A stretch of 64,000 bases of DNA from JBBQUN01 sp963698395 (GTDB lineage Bacteria; Actinomycetota; Acidimicrobiia; Acidimicrobiales; SZUA-35), in assembly GCA_963698395.1 (NCBI GenBank), contig CAVOQQ010000001.1:744001-808000 (forward strand), written 5' to 3'. Shown here one piece after another: positions 52,368 through 61,588 of this stretch. A model generated the notes under the pieces. That model ran no database searches, was not told the DNA's origin, and saw nothing but the letters and a program-made list of their open reading frames with translations. A program made the position numbers and the translations under genes. How positions within the stretch are numbered: the stretch's first letter is position 1; each line of letters opens with the position of its first letter.

Positions 52368-53159
52368 ATGACCGCCCCGCTCACCCTGCAGCACCCGCGC
52401 TATCCCCGCTCCAACCGCTATGACCCCGAATGGATCACCGAGAACCAGATGGGCCCGAACGCTCTCTGGCTGACCGAATCCCTCAGCCAGATCATGGCGA
52501 TCGAACCAGGCATGAAGGTCCTCGACCTCGGCTGCGGCCGGGCAATGAGCTCGATCTTCCTCGCCAAGGAGTTCGGAGCCAACATCTGGGCCACAGACTT
52601 GTGGATACCTGCGTCGGACAATCAGCAGCGAATCGTCGAGGCCGACGTGGCGAGCCTCGTGACGCCGATTCACGCCGAGGCCCACACGCTCCCCTTTGCC
52701 GCAGGATTTTTCGACGCGATCGTCAGCTTCGACGCCTACCAGTACTTCGGGACCGCCGATCTCTACCTCGGTTACCTCCTCGACTTCTTGAAGCCAGGAT
52801 GTCAGATCGGCGTCGTCATGCCGGCCACCACGCGAGAACTCGGTACCGAGATCCCGGCCACGCTGGAGCCCTTCTGGGAGTCGGATTTCTGTTGCTGGCA
52901 TTCTCCGGAATGGTGGAGCACCCACTGGACGAAGACCGGCAAGGTCGTCGTCGACCATGCCGATCTGATCGAGAATGGATGGAAAGACTGGCTCCAGTTC
53001 AACGACTTCATTGCACCACATGTCGAGGGCTGGTGGATCGACGACGTTGCCCTCACCCATGACATGCTCACCGCAGACCGAGGCGCCGAGCTTGGGTTCG
53101 CCCGGGTCGTCGGCACGAAACTCGCCGAGCCAACCCGGCGAACCACGGAGCGCTCGTGA
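52368..53159 (+). CDS. class I SAM-dependent methyltransferase
   Basis: 263 residues from ATG 52368 with AAGGA upstream. Motif I MKVLDLGCGRAMSSIFLAKE, motif II acid IWATDLWIP, then EAHTLPFAAGFFDAIVSFDAYQYFG form a complete SAM fold. A Trp-rich C-terminal part (CCWHSPEWWSTHW, GWWIDDVA) probably shapes the substrate site. It resembles cyclopropane/phosphoethanolamine-type methyltransferases only loosely. It is unrelated in sequence to the truncated one at 51860. Confidence 0.82.
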   Translation: MTAPLTLQHPRYPRSNRYDPEWITENQMGPNALWLTESLSQIMAIEPGMKVLDLGCGRAMSSIFLAKEFGANIWATDLWIPASDNQQRIVEADVASLVTPIHAEAHTLPFAAGFFDAIVSFDAYQYFGTADLYLGYLLDFLKPGCQIGVVMPATTRELGTEIPATLEPFWESDFCCWHSPEWWSTHWTKTGKVVVDHADLIENGWKDWLQFNDFIAPHVEGWWIDDVALTHDMLTADRGAELGFARVVGTKLAEPTRRTTERS

Positions 53160-53225
53160 TCGACCAGCCTCTGATCACTTCGACGAGGAGGATTGCGCCG
53201 CGAACCGCGACCCAGAGGAACGCCC

Positions 53226-54404
53226 ATGGCTGAGCCGCTGAAGAACTCCTTCGGACTCGATCGGATCGACTACATCGCCGACCTCGTCGGCGCCGTGCAC
53301 CCGATCGACCGCGCAGCGTTTCGCGCCGCAGCGAGTGCGGGCTACGACCAAGCAGAGCTGATGGCGAGATCTCAACTCATCTCGGACGCGCTCGCCGAAG
53401 CCCTTCCGACCGACCGTGGCGCTGCCTTGGACGTGCTCACAGAAGCTCTCGAGACAGAGCAACAACAGGTTGGACACATCGAATCGCTCACCGGCGTCGA
53501 ACCGTTCCGATACCTCCCGATCGTGCAGTTCATCCGCGATCACGGCCTCGATCATTTCGAACAGGCCATGCGCGCCCAATACGAGGTGACGCAACGTTTC
53601 ACCGCCGAGTTCAGTATGCGACCCTTTCTCGTCACCCACACCGAACGGACACTCGAGCTCCTCACCGAGTGGACGGCCGACCGGAACGAGCACGTGAGGC
53701 GGCTCGTGTCCGAAGGCACCCGGCCCCGATTGCCATGGGCGCCGCGACTCAAGATCTTCGTCGATGACCCAACACCCGTGATCGCGCTGCTCGACCGACT
53801 CGTCGATGACCCGTCGGAGTACGTGCGTCGTTCGGTCGCCAACAACCTCAACGACATCTCCAAAGACCACCCTGACCTCGCAATCGACACGGCGCTTCGC
53901 TGGGCCTGCGGCCAGGACGGCAACAGCTCGACGCCTGCAACACCACAACGCGTTCGCCTCGTCGAGCGCGGACTACGTACCCTCATCAAGGCCGGCAACC
54001 GAGAAGCGCTCGGCGTCATCGGCCACAGCGGCCCGACACAACTCACGGTCGCCTCAGCGATCGTCGACCCGACCGCCCCGCACATCGGCGACACCGTTCG
54101 CATCACGGCGACGCTCTTCAACCCCACCGACACCCCTCAGTCGGCGGTCGCCGACCTTCGCATCCACTACGTCAAAGCGAACGGCACCCGGACACCGAAG
54201 GTGTTCAAGGGAAAGACCGTCGATGTCGAACCGGCGGCAACCGTCACTATCTCGAAGAAGATCGCTCTCCGCCAGATGTCCACCCGATCACACCACCCCG
54301 GACGACACGACATCGACATCGTTCTCAACGGCGTCTCGACCACGATCGGTTCCTTCGATCTACGTTCGAGCTCGAACGACGAACCCCAGGAACGAAACTC
54401 GTGA
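53226..54404 (+). CDS. AlkC-like DNA alkylation repair glycosylase
   Basis: 392 residues. The N-terminal MAEPLKNSFG, the HEAT-like repeats with DHFEQAMRAQYEVTQRFTAE, FLVTHTERTLELLTEWTAD, HVRRLVSEGTRPRLPWAPRL and YVRRSVANNLNDISKDHPDL match the AlkC/AlkD helical-repeat glycosylases. The last 100 residues form an Ig-like domain (IGDTVRITATLFNPTD), a feature of AlkC, which removes 3-methyl-type lesions without base flipping. AGAGGA precedes the ATG. The 150 bp after it contain no gene that can be supported. Confidence 0.85.
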   Translation: MAEPLKNSFGLDRIDYIADLVGAVHPIDRAAFRAAASAGYDQAELMARSQLISDALAEALPTDRGAALDVLTEALETEQQQVGHIESLTGVEPFRYLPIVQFIRDHGLDHFEQAMRAQYEVTQRFTAEFSMRPFLVTHTERTLELLTEWTADRNEHVRRLVSEGTRPRLPWAPRLKIFVDDPTPVIALLDRLVDDPSEYVRRSVANNLNDISKDHPDLAIDTALRWACGQDGNSSTPATPQRVRLVERGLRTLIKAGNREALGVIGHSGPTQLTVASAIVDPTAPHIGDTVRITATLFNPTDTPQSAVADLRIHYVKANGTRTPKVFKGKTVDVEPAATVTISKKIALRQMSTRSHHPGRHDIDIVLNGVSTTIGSFDLRSSSNDEPQERNS

Positions 54405-54552
54405 CAACGCGCTGAGGAGACCTACCACGCAACGCTCGATGGTGCAGCCCAGGCACGACGGCTCGCCGGCTGGCGCCCGGCGGAGCTGCATGGACGCTTG
54501 CGGCACAAGGCATTGACCGTGTTCGGAAGGATCCAGCTGGCAGACTCCTTTG

Positions 54553-55548
54553 GTGCTGATCGCTGCTTCCTCTTCCCGCTCCGAGAACTTCGCCTCGATC
54601 GATGTCTCGGCGACGGCATGGATCGTCCTCGGCGTGATCGTCGTCGCCATGCTCGGGATCGATCTCTACCGACACCGGGAGGCTCACGCTCCGAGCCAGC
54701 GTGAAGCGCTGATCGAGTCGGCCGTGTGGGTGGCGACCGGCATTGCCTTCGGATTCGGTTTGCTGGCGGTGTACGGGAGCCAGGTCTTCGGCGAGTACAT
54801 CAGCGGCTACCTGATCGAGAAATCGCTCAGTATCGACAACGTCTTCGTGTGGTCGCTGCTCTTCACGAGCATGTCGATTCCCGTCAAGTACCAGCACCGG
54901 GTGCTGTTCTGGGGCATCTTCGGAGCACTCACACTCCGAGCGGTCTTCATCGCGGCCGGCAGTGCGCTCATTGCCGAGTTCTGGTGGGTGCTGCTGATCT
55001 TCGGTGTGTTCCTCGTCTTCACCGGTGTCAAGATCCTGCGCCACACCGATGACGAAGGCGACGAGGCCACGGTGCGAGGGATGGCAACCCTCGAGAGGAT
55101 CATGCCCGTCACCCACGAACTCGACGGCCAGAAGTTCTTCACGCTGCAGAACGGCAAGCGAGCGGCCACGCCGCTGTTCGCCGCACTCGTGGTCATCGAG
55201 TTGACCGATGTGATCTTCGCCGTCGACTCGGTCCCTGCCATCTTGGCGGTCTCACACGAGCCCTACATCGTCTTCGCCTCGAATGCCTTTGCCATCCTCG
55301 GTCTTCGAGCGATGTACTTCCTGCTTGCCAATGCACGTGAGCAGTTCCACTACCTGTCGCACGGTCTCGGGGCGATCCTGATCTTCGTCGGCATCAAGAT
55401 GACCGTCTCACACTGGTATCACCTGAACACCTACGTGTCGTTGGCCATCATCGCCTCGATGCTGACCGCTGCGGTGATCTTCAGCCTGCGAAAGGCGAAG
55501 CACCTGGGTGTCGAGCCTGCGATGTTGCACGAACAGCACGACCACTGA
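54553..55548 (+). CDS. TerC/Alx-family membrane protein
   Basis: 331 residues with about nine membrane helices. Family motifs are EKSLSIDNVFVWSLLF, YQHRVLFWGIFGAL, ELTDVIFAVDSVPAILAVS and FASNAFAILGLRAMYFLL, with the intramembrane acidic residues kept. TerC/Alx proteins are linked to tellurite resistance and manganese export, including metalation of exported proteins. The GTG start lacks a good ribosome site (GGAAGGA is over 20 bases away). I looked for a yybP-ykoY Mn riboswitch upstream and did not find its conserved core. Confidence 0.88.
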   Translation: MLIAASSSRSENFASIDVSATAWIVLGVIVVAMLGIDLYRHREAHAPSQREALIESAVWVATGIAFGFGLLAVYGSQVFGEYISGYLIEKSLSIDNVFVWSLLFTSMSIPVKYQHRVLFWGIFGALTLRAVFIAAGSALIAEFWWVLLIFGVFLVFTGVKILRHTDDEGDEATVRGMATLERIMPVTHELDGQKFFTLQNGKRAATPLFAALVVIELTDVIFAVDSVPAILAVSHEPYIVFASNAFAILGLRAMYFLLANAREQFHYLSHGLGAILIFVGIKMTVSHWYHLNTYVSLAIIASMLTAAVIFSLRKAKHLGVEPAMLHEQHDH

Positions 55549-55574
55549 AGCGGCGTCGTCGCCCGAGGTGGGCC

Positions 55575-55739
55575 TCAGCAGCCGTCGTCGTCGGTCGGCG
55601 TTCCATCGACGGGTGCGATGTCGTCGAGACGGGCACCCGGCAGGGTGAAGCAGCCGTCGACCTCGAAGCCGTCGACGTGTTCGATCGACGGCTCGTCGTC
55701 GTTCTTTCGCCAGAACATGATCGTGTCGAGCCAGCCCAT
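55575..55739 (-). CDS. small acidic protein
   Basis: 54 residues: MGWLDTIMFWRKNDDEPSIE, then an acidic stretch with two Cys (DGCFTLPG and the terminal DDDGC). The N-terminal amphipathic WLDTIMFW could touch membrane. High third-position GC and a CACACT hexamer six bases before the ATG support coding. No family is known to me. Confidence 0.5.
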   Translation of the reverse strand: MGWLDTIMFWRKNDDEPSIEHVDGFEVDGCFTLPGARLDDIAPVDGTPTDDDGC

Positions 55740-55797
55740 CTGGACAGTGTGCCACGTCGCCGGCCCGGGTGGGAGCGACCGACGGTGTGCGGCTCGT

Positions 55798-56211
55798 TCA
55801 GCTCCCGCTCCAGCCGGGGAGGCTGCTTGCCTGCTCCACCCAGGCAGTGAGTTCGGCCTCGTCGAGCTCGTCACGCTCGAAGATGTGGAAGTACCGGGTG
55901 GTGGGGTCCTTCGCATCGATCGGCGGCAGCGGATCGAGTGATGCGCCGTTGAGGAACGAGACCTTGATGTACTTGGTGAGGCAATGGAAGCCGAGGAACC
56001 AACCCTGTCCGGCGACACCGTAGAACGGGGTGTTCCACTTCACCTGCTTCTGCACGTTGGGCACGACGCCAGAGATCAGCGTGTCGATCTGGACGCCGAC
56101 GTCGTGTTTCCAGCCCGGCATGGCCGCGATGTAGGCCTGCACCCGCTCATCGCCGGTGCCCTTGGGGATCTGCGGGTTGCCCCCCGAGAGGAGCTTGGGC
56201 TCCTCAGACAT
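55798..56211 (-). CDS. DUF1801 family protein
   Basis: 137 residues. PQIPKGTGDERVQAYIAAMP, VKWNTPFYGVAGQGWFLGFH and IKVSFLNGASLDPLPP match DUF1801 (YdhG-like) proteins, whose function is unknown. The ATG overlaps the stop of the topoisomerase B gene by eight bases, so it is probably the last gene of that operon. Confidence 0.8.
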   Translation of the reverse strand: MSEEPKLLSGGNPQIPKGTGDERVQAYIAAMPGWKHDVGVQIDTLISGVVPNVQKQVKWNTPFYGVAGQGWFLGFHCLTKYIKVSFLNGASLDPLPPIDAKDPTTRYFHIFERDELDEAELTAWVEQASSLPGWSGS

Positions 56212-58234
56212 CGAGGAGGTCGTGGTCGATCAGGTCGGAATGGCCGATGATGTAGTCCTTGCGGGTGGCCACGTCGGAGCCCATCAGCACGTCGAACAGC
56301 TCGGCGGCTCGCACCGCTTCTTCACCGTGGGCCATGCCCATGCGCTTGAGCACTCGTGTGTCGGGATTGAGGGTGGTCTCCGCCAGTTCGTCGACGTTCA
56401 TCTCGCCGAGGCCCTTGAATCGCTGCCAGCGACCGGGGTCGATGTTCTTCTCGGCGCCGATGCGATCGCGTTCGGCCTCGTCGAAGGCGTAGATCTGTTC
56501 ACCCCGCCACTTCACGCCGAACAGCGGCGGCTGGGCGGCGTAGACCATGCCGTTCTCGAGCAGCGGCCGCATGTGGTGGTAGATGAGCGTGAGGAGCAGA
56601 CACCGAATGTGGCTGCCGTCGACGTCGGCGTCGCAGAGGATGATGATGCGGCCGTAGCGGGCAGCCGACGAGGTCGAAGTCTCGTCCGCTGCCGGCACCG
56701 ATGGCGGTGATGAGCGCCTGGGCTTCGGCGTTGTCGAGCACCTGCTTGAGTGAGGCCTTGCCGGCGTTGACGACCTTGCCTCGAAGCGGGAGGACCGCCA
56801 TGATCTCGGCGTCGCGGCCCGGCCTTGGCCGGTCCGGCCGCCGAGTTTCCCTCGACGATGAGGAGCTCGGAGTCGGGCCCGTGGTTGCGGCAGTCGGCCA
56901 GCTTGTCGGGCATGCCGTTGTTGCCGAGATTGGCCGCCTTGCGGCGGGTTTCGAGCTGCTGCTTGGCGAGCACCCGGTTGAGTACGGCCTGGGTCATCTT
57001 GTCTTTGAGTGCGTTGACCTGCACCTTCTTGCCGCCGCCGCTGGCCCAGTCGGAGAAGCCGGCCTTGACGGCCTCGTAGACGATCTTCTGCGCGGCCGGC
57101 GTTCCGAGTTCCTGCTTGGTCTGGCCCTTGAACTGAGGCTCGGGGAACGTGACCTTGACCGCAGCGACGAGGCCCTCTTGCACGTCGGCCGGCGTGGCCT
57201 TGTCGTTGCCGTCCTTCGCCAGCTTCTTCAGCTTCTTGGCATCGGCGACGAGGATGTCGTTGGCGACATAGGAGAGGGCCCGTTCGAACCCCTTGCACGT
57301 GGGTGCCGCCCTCGGAGGTCGGGATGGTGTTGACGAAGCTGACGATCGTGGAGTCGTAGCCCTTGACCCAGCGCATGGCGACGTCGACCGTGCAGGCCCG
57401 CATGACGTCGGTCATCTTGCCGTCGACGGGCACCTTCTCTTCGAAGCTGGCCTCTTGGTGGACCGTCATGATGTCGGTGACGTTCTCGCCGATCGAGAGG
57501 TAGTCGACGTAGTCGGCGAGCCCGCCGGCGGCGACGAACTCCTCGGGCTCGGCACCGCCCGAACGACGGTCGTGGAGCTTGATGTGGAGCCCGGGAACGA
57601 GGAAGCAGACGCGAGCAACGTGGTCGCGGACACGCTGGTACTCGATGCGACGCGTCGGGATCGAAGATCTCGAGGTCGGGCCAGTAGCGAACTCGGGTGC
57701 CGGTGCGGTTCTTCGGCATCTGCCTTGACCTTGGCCAGCGTGGAAGTGGGCTTGAACGCGCCGCTCTTGAGATAGTTGCCAGGGATCCGTGACTCGAAGC
57801 ACGAGCCGCCAGGTGGCTCCGTCGCGGTCGACCTCGGCCACCAGCTTGGAGGCCAACGCATTGACCACCGAGGCACCGACGCCGTGCAGACCGCCAGAGG
57901 AGCTGTAGGCCCCGGAGCCGAACTTGCCGCCGGCGTGCAGCTCGGTGAAGACGATCTCGAGCGCGGTGCGACCGTCGGGCTTCTTGTCGATCGGAATGCC
58001 GCGGCCGTCGTCGGAGACCTCGATCGACCCGTCGCGGTGCAGGACGACTTCGATGTGGGAGGCATGACCGGCGGCCGCCTCGTCGACGCCGTTGTCGATG
58101 ATCTCCCACACGAGGTGGTGAAGACCGTCGGTGCCGGTGCCGCCGATGTACATACCGGGGCGCTTGCGGACGGCATCGAGGCCCTCGAGGACCTGGATGT
58201 GGGTTGCGTTGTAGTCGTTCTTCTTGGTTGCCAT
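56204..58234 (-). CDS. type IIA DNA topoisomerase subunit B (GyrB/ParE), six frame breaks
   Basis: The GHKL ATPase domain is intact: MYIGGTGTDGLHHLVWEIID, EVSDDGRGIPIDKK, YSSSGGLHGVGASVVNAL. The C-terminal TOPRIM end is intact too (IILCDADVDGSHIRCLLLT, RFKGLGEMN). Between, the protein shifts frame six times, and each is cured by dropping one base: near 57799, 57714, 57647-57650, 57295, 56820 and 56663. Reassembly gives FESRIPGNYLKSGAFKP, NRTGTRVRYWPDLEIFDPDA, GGTHVKGFERALSYVAND and AEIMAVLPLRGKVVNAGKAS, a full-length subunit. Fifteen bases separate it from subunit A. GGAAGG precedes the ATG. Confidence 0.85.
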   Translation of the reverse strand: MATKKNDYNATHIQVLEGLDAVRKRPGMYIGGTGTDGLHHLVWEIIDNGVDEAAAGHASHIEVVLHRDGSIEVSDDGRGIPIDKKPDGRTALEIVFTELHAGGKFGSGAYSSSGGLHGVGASVVNALASKLVAEVDRDGATWRLVLRVTDPWQLSQERRVQAHFHAGQGQGRCRRTAPAPEFATGPTSRSSIPTRRIEYQRVRDHVARVCFLVPGLHIKLHDRRSGGAEPEEFVAAGGLADYVDYLSIGENVTDIMTVHQEASFEEKVPVDGKMTDVMRACTVDVAMRWVKGYDSTIVSFVNTIPTSEGGTHVQGVRTGPLLCRQRHPRRRCQEAEEAGEGRQRQGHAGRRARGPRRCGQGHVPRASVQGPDQAGTRNAGRAEDRLRGRQGRLLRLGQRRRQEGAGQRTQRQDDPGRTQPGARQAAARNPPQGGQSRQQRHARQAGRLPQPRARLRAPHRRGKLGGRTGQGRAATPRSWRSSRFEARSSTPARPHSSRCSTTPKPRRSSPPSVPAADETSTSSAARYGRIIILCDADVDGSHIRCLLLTLIYHHMRPLLENGMVYAAQPPLFGVKWRGEQIYAFDEAERDRIGAEKNIDPGRWQRFKGLGEMNVDELAETTLNPDTRVLKRMGMAHGEEAVRAAELFDVLMGSDVATRKDYIIGHSDLIDHDLLDV

Positions 58235-58249
58235 GGGAGAGCTACCTTC

Positions 58250-60679
58250 CTACCAACGGAGCGAACCGATGTGGAGGATCCTGCGGGGGGTGGTGGAGCT
58301 GAACCCGTCCCGGCGGGTCGGGCGCATGCCGATCGACTCGGGCGTGTTGTCGGGCTTGGTCGGGGCATCGGGTTGACCGACGATGGCGACGATGCGGTCG
58401 GGCACGCCGATCCAGGCGTAGTCGAGTCGCTGCTCGTCTTTGAACTTGGTGAGGCGGACACCGCCGGTGCCGCGACCCTTGGTGGGAATCTCCTCGACCG
58501 ACGTCGACTTCGCCGTGCCGATGTCGGTCACCGAGATGATGACGGTGTCGTCGGTGGCGAGGCCGGCGGCCAGGATCTTGGCGTTGCCCTTGAGCGACAT
58601 GGCGGCAACACCGCGAGCGGCGGGTCCCTGCGTGCTGATCGATTCGACCGTGGTCCGCAGGGTCTGGGCATCGGAGGTGGTCATCACGAACTCGGCGTCG
58701 TCGGGAGCCGAGAGCACCGCGACGATCCGATCCTTCTCGTCGAGCTTCATGACGAGACGGCCGCTCGTGACGTCGATGATCGTTGGCAATTCGATGCGCT
58801 TCGCCTTCCCGAGCGCGGTGACGAAGAGCGCAGGTGGATCGACGGCTTCGCCGGTGGCGACGCCTGGCAACAGGCCGACGATGGTCTCGTTTCGGTCGGC
58901 GGCGAAGACCTCGGTGGCCTCTCGGCCTCGGCTGCGACCGCCGACCTCGGGAAGATCGTTGGCGATGGCCGAGAGCACCCGCCCGTTCGACGTGATGGCC
59001 AGCACCGGCGAGCGCAGCGAGGTGGTCAGCGAGGCGGTGACGACGTCGTGGCGGCTGGCGGTGAACGACTTCGACGTGCCGATCGGCTCGCGGCCGACGA
59101 GCCCCGAGGCCGACAGGGTGACCACACACGGATCGTCTTCGATGTCGGCGACGACCGACTCGACGAGGGCTTCGAGGTCGGGGACGTCGTCGGTGCCGAT
59201 GATGCGGGTGCGGCGGGCGGTGCCGTACGCCTCGGCGACCTCGCCCAGTTCCTTCAGCACGATGGTGCGTTGGCGCTGTTCGGAGCCGAGGATCTTCTCG
59301 AGTTCGGCGATCGTGGTGACGAGCTCGGTCTTCTCGGCGACGAGTTCGTCGTAGGCGAGTGCCGTGAGTCGGCGGAGTCGCAGTTCGAGGATCCACTCGG
59401 CCTGTTCGTAGCTCAGCGTGAGCTGTTCCATCAGGCGTTCGCGGGCCTCGTTCGAGTTGGCCGAGGTCCGGATGATCGAGACGACGAGATCGATGTTGTC
59501 GATCGCGATCAGCAGGCCCTCGATGATGTGCAGGCGATCCGTGGCCTTGCGCAGGCGGAATTCCGACCGCTTGACCACGACATCGAGACGATGGTCGACG
59601 TAGTACTGGCACAGGTCGTAGAGGCCGACCGTGGTCGGTGTTCCCTCGACGAGCACCACGTTGTTGACGCCGAACGTCTCCTCCAGCGGGGTGAGCCGGT
59701 AGAGCTGCTCGAGGAGGAGCTCCGGCTTGATACCGGCCTTGGCCTCGATGACGAGCCGCATGCCCGACTTGCGATCGGACAGGTTCTTGATGTCGGCGAC
59801 GCCGTTGAGCTTGCCTGCGTTGACCAGCTCCTTCACCTTCGAGATGACCCGCTCGATGCCGACCAGGTAGGGGAGCTCGGTGAAGACCAGACCCTGCCGC
59901 GCCCGGGTCACGTCGACGATCTCGGCGGTGGCTCGCATCCGAATCGACCCTCGACCGGTCTCGTAGATCGTGCGCAGATCGTCGTCGATCACCATGGCGC
60001 CGGTGGGGAAGTCGGGGCCCGGCAGGACGGCCATGAGTTCGTCGATGGTGGGTTTCGGGCGCCGCTTGGTCATGACCAGCTTGATGGCCTCGTAGACCTC
60101 GAGCAGGTTGTGGGTCGGCATGTTGGTGGCCATGCCGACGGCGATACCCGACGTGCCGTTGACCAGCAGGTTCGGCAACAGGCCGGGAAGGTAGGCCGGT
60201 TCTTGGGTTTCGCCGTCGTAGGTCGAGCGGAACTCGACGGTCTCCTCGTCGATCTCGGACACCAGATCGATGGCAGCGGGCGTGAGCTTGCACTCGGTGT
60301 AGCGCTGGGCGGCCGGCGGATCGTCGAGCGTGCCGAAGTTGCCCTGGGGGTCGATCAACATGACCGGCTTGGCGAAGTCCTGGCCGAGGCGAACCAGCGC
60401 GTCGTAGATGGCCGCATCACCGTGGGGGTGGAACTTGCCCATGACGTCGCCGACCACGTGGGCGCATTTGCGATGGGAGTTCTCCGGGAGGAGGCGCATC
60501 CGATACATCGAGTAGAGGATGCGGCGCTGGACCGGCTTGAGGCCGTCGCGGACATCGGGAATGGCTCGAGAGGTGATGACCGACAACGAGTAGGCGAGGA
60601 ACGATTCACCTAGTTCGTCGGCAACGGGAACGTCGATCACCTCGCGGGCGAAGGGGAACAGTCCCTCATTCGTCGCCAT
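58250..60679 (-). CDS. type IIA DNA topoisomerase subunit A (GyrA/ParC-like)
   Basis: 809 residues, unbroken. ATG 60679 follows AAGGAG. The breakage-reunion domain has ITSRAIPDVRDGLKPVQRRI, MGKFHPHGDAAIYDALVRLG and the active-site Tyr in AAQRYTECKL. The coiled-coil tower and a C-terminal beta-pinwheel follow, but I see no canonical GyrA box (QRRGGRG); the nearest are GGRSRGREATEV and PTKGRGTGGVRL. Lack of the box favours a topoisomerase IV-type decatenase over gyrase. Subunit A preceding B is also unlike the usual gyrBA order. Confidence 0.88.
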   Translation of the reverse strand: MATNEGLFPFAREVIDVPVADELGESFLAYSLSVITSRAIPDVRDGLKPVQRRILYSMYRMRLLPENSHRKCAHVVGDVMGKFHPHGDAAIYDALVRLGQDFAKPVMLIDPQGNFGTLDDPPAAQRYTECKLTPAAIDLVSEIDEETVEFRSTYDGETQEPAYLPGLLPNLLVNGTSGIAVGMATNMPTHNLLEVYEAIKLVMTKRRPKPTIDELMAVLPGPDFPTGAMVIDDDLRTIYETGRGSIRMRATAEIVDVTRARQGLVFTELPYLVGIERVISKVKELVNAGKLNGVADIKNLSDRKSGMRLVIEAKAGIKPELLLEQLYRLTPLEETFGVNNVVLVEGTPTTVGLYDLCQYYVDHRLDVVVKRSEFRLRKATDRLHIIEGLLIAIDNIDLVVSIIRTSANSNEARERLMEQLTLSYEQAEWILELRLRRLTALAYDELVAEKTELVTTIAELEKILGSEQRQRTIVLKELGEVAEAYGTARRTRIIGTDDVPDLEALVESVVADIEDDPCVVTLSASGLVGREPIGTSKSFTASRHDVVTASLTTSLRSPVLAITSNGRVLSAIANDLPEVGGRSRGREATEVFAADRNETIVGLLPGVATGEAVDPPALFVTALGKAKRIELPTIIDVTSGRLVMKLDEKDRIVAVLSAPDDAEFVMTTSDAQTLRTTVESISTQGPAARGVAAMSLKGNAKILAAGLATDDTVIISVTDIGTAKSTSVEEIPTKGRGTGGVRLTKFKDEQRLDYAWIGVPDRIVAIVGQPDAPTKPDNTPESIGMRPTRRDGFSSTTPRRILHIGSLRW

Positions 60680-60895
60680 GTCGGTCTCCTTTCGGCTGCG
60701 TCGATGAGCAGAGGGACTGACGGTAGCGAACCGAAGCGTGGCTGCGGGTGCATGCGGTGGCAATCACGCCACCGCGGGCGCGAGCGCCGGGCGCGAAAAT
60801 GGCCGACCGGAGAGCTTCGGTCGGCCATCGATGCCAAGGACGTGCGGTTTCGGGATCTCGGCATCGACCCGAGGTCGGGCGCCAGATGCGGACGT

Positions 60896-61138
60896 TCAGC
60901 GGCGACGTCGGCGGCGCTCGGCATCGATGCGACGGGCGGCGCGAATGACGGTGTCGAGTCGCTCGCTCAGCTTCTCGCCTTCGGCTGGTTCTTCTTCGTC
61001 GACGATCAGTTCTGGCGCGAGCGCCTCGAGAATGGCACTGACGCTGACCCCCTGCTCGGCGGCAAAGCCATGCCACTGGTCATGGGCGTCATCACTGACA
61101 TACGCATGAAGCGCTTTTCTTCCGTTGTCTTGCGACAC
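60896..61138 (-). CDS. small ribbon-helix-helix-like protein, paralogue of 26919
   Basis: 80 residues: beta strand ALHAYVS, helix DDAHDQWHGFAAEQG, helix VSVSAILEALAPEL, an acidic linker (DEEEPAEGEKL), then IDAERRRRRR. GTG start with GGAGAG at good spacing. The arrangement matches a ribbon-helix-helix DNA-binding protein; its target is unknown. Flanking gaps (60680-60895 and 61139-61315) show nothing recognised. Confidence 0.68.
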   Translation of the reverse strand: MSQDNGRKALHAYVSDDAHDQWHGFAAEQGVSVSAILEALAPELIVDEEEPAEGEKLSERLDTVIRAARRIDAERRRRRR

Positions 61139-61315
61139 GGTGACTCTCCGATGTGGTGGGCTGCGGTGGTTGCTCCATCGGCCGCCGAGGCGGCCGGTTG
61201 AGTCGACCGATCATATTCCAAAAACCGGTCGAGGAAAGGCCGTGGTCGGTCCGCTCCGGCGCAGCCAGCCGAGTTTGCCCTGCTCAGTGAAGTACCAACC
61301 CCGGTTCCTCAAGCT

Positions 61316-61588
61316 TTAGCAAAGAAGCTCGGGGGCCTCTGACTGGATCGCTGCCACGACCTCGCCGGCCGACGGATTCACACCGAACCACTTCCCGACC
61401 ACCACCGTCGGCACCGTTTCGTTGCCATTGGCGAGCGAGCGGACCCGCTCGGCGTGTGCGGGATCGTCCCAGATGTTCAACTTGGTGAACGGAACCTTCT
61501 GCTTCTTGAGCGATCGCTCGAGCAACATGCAGAAGGGGCATCCGGGGCGCCAATAGAACTCGACAGTGGACGGCGTGCTGGTGCTCAT
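61316..61588 (-). CDS. glutaredoxin-family protein
   Basis: 90 residues. The redox motif CPFC in FYWRPGCPFCMLLERSL, the cis-Pro region ETVPTVVVG and GVNPSAGEVVAAI match glutaredoxin/mycoredoxin proteins. The second active-site Cys is retained, so dithiol chemistry is possible. The ATG overlaps the AI-2E permease stop (ATGA). Because the permease is frameshifted, its first frame runs on into this gene; that fusion is an artefact. Confidence 0.88.
   Translation of the reverse strand: MSTSTPSTVEFYWRPGCPFCMLLERSLKKQKVPFTKLNIWDDPAHAERVRSLANGNETVPTVVVGKWFGVNPSAGEVVAAIQSEAPELLC

Noticed and set aside
54405..54552. yybP-ykoY manganese riboswitch upstream of the TerC gene
   Set aside because: The conserved GGGGAGUA-type core and paired elements were not found.
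57776..60613. 945-residue open frame on the plus strand
   Set aside because: It is the antisense of the topoisomerase A gene, whose minus-strand product has full family motifs; long antisense frames are expected in high-GC DNA.
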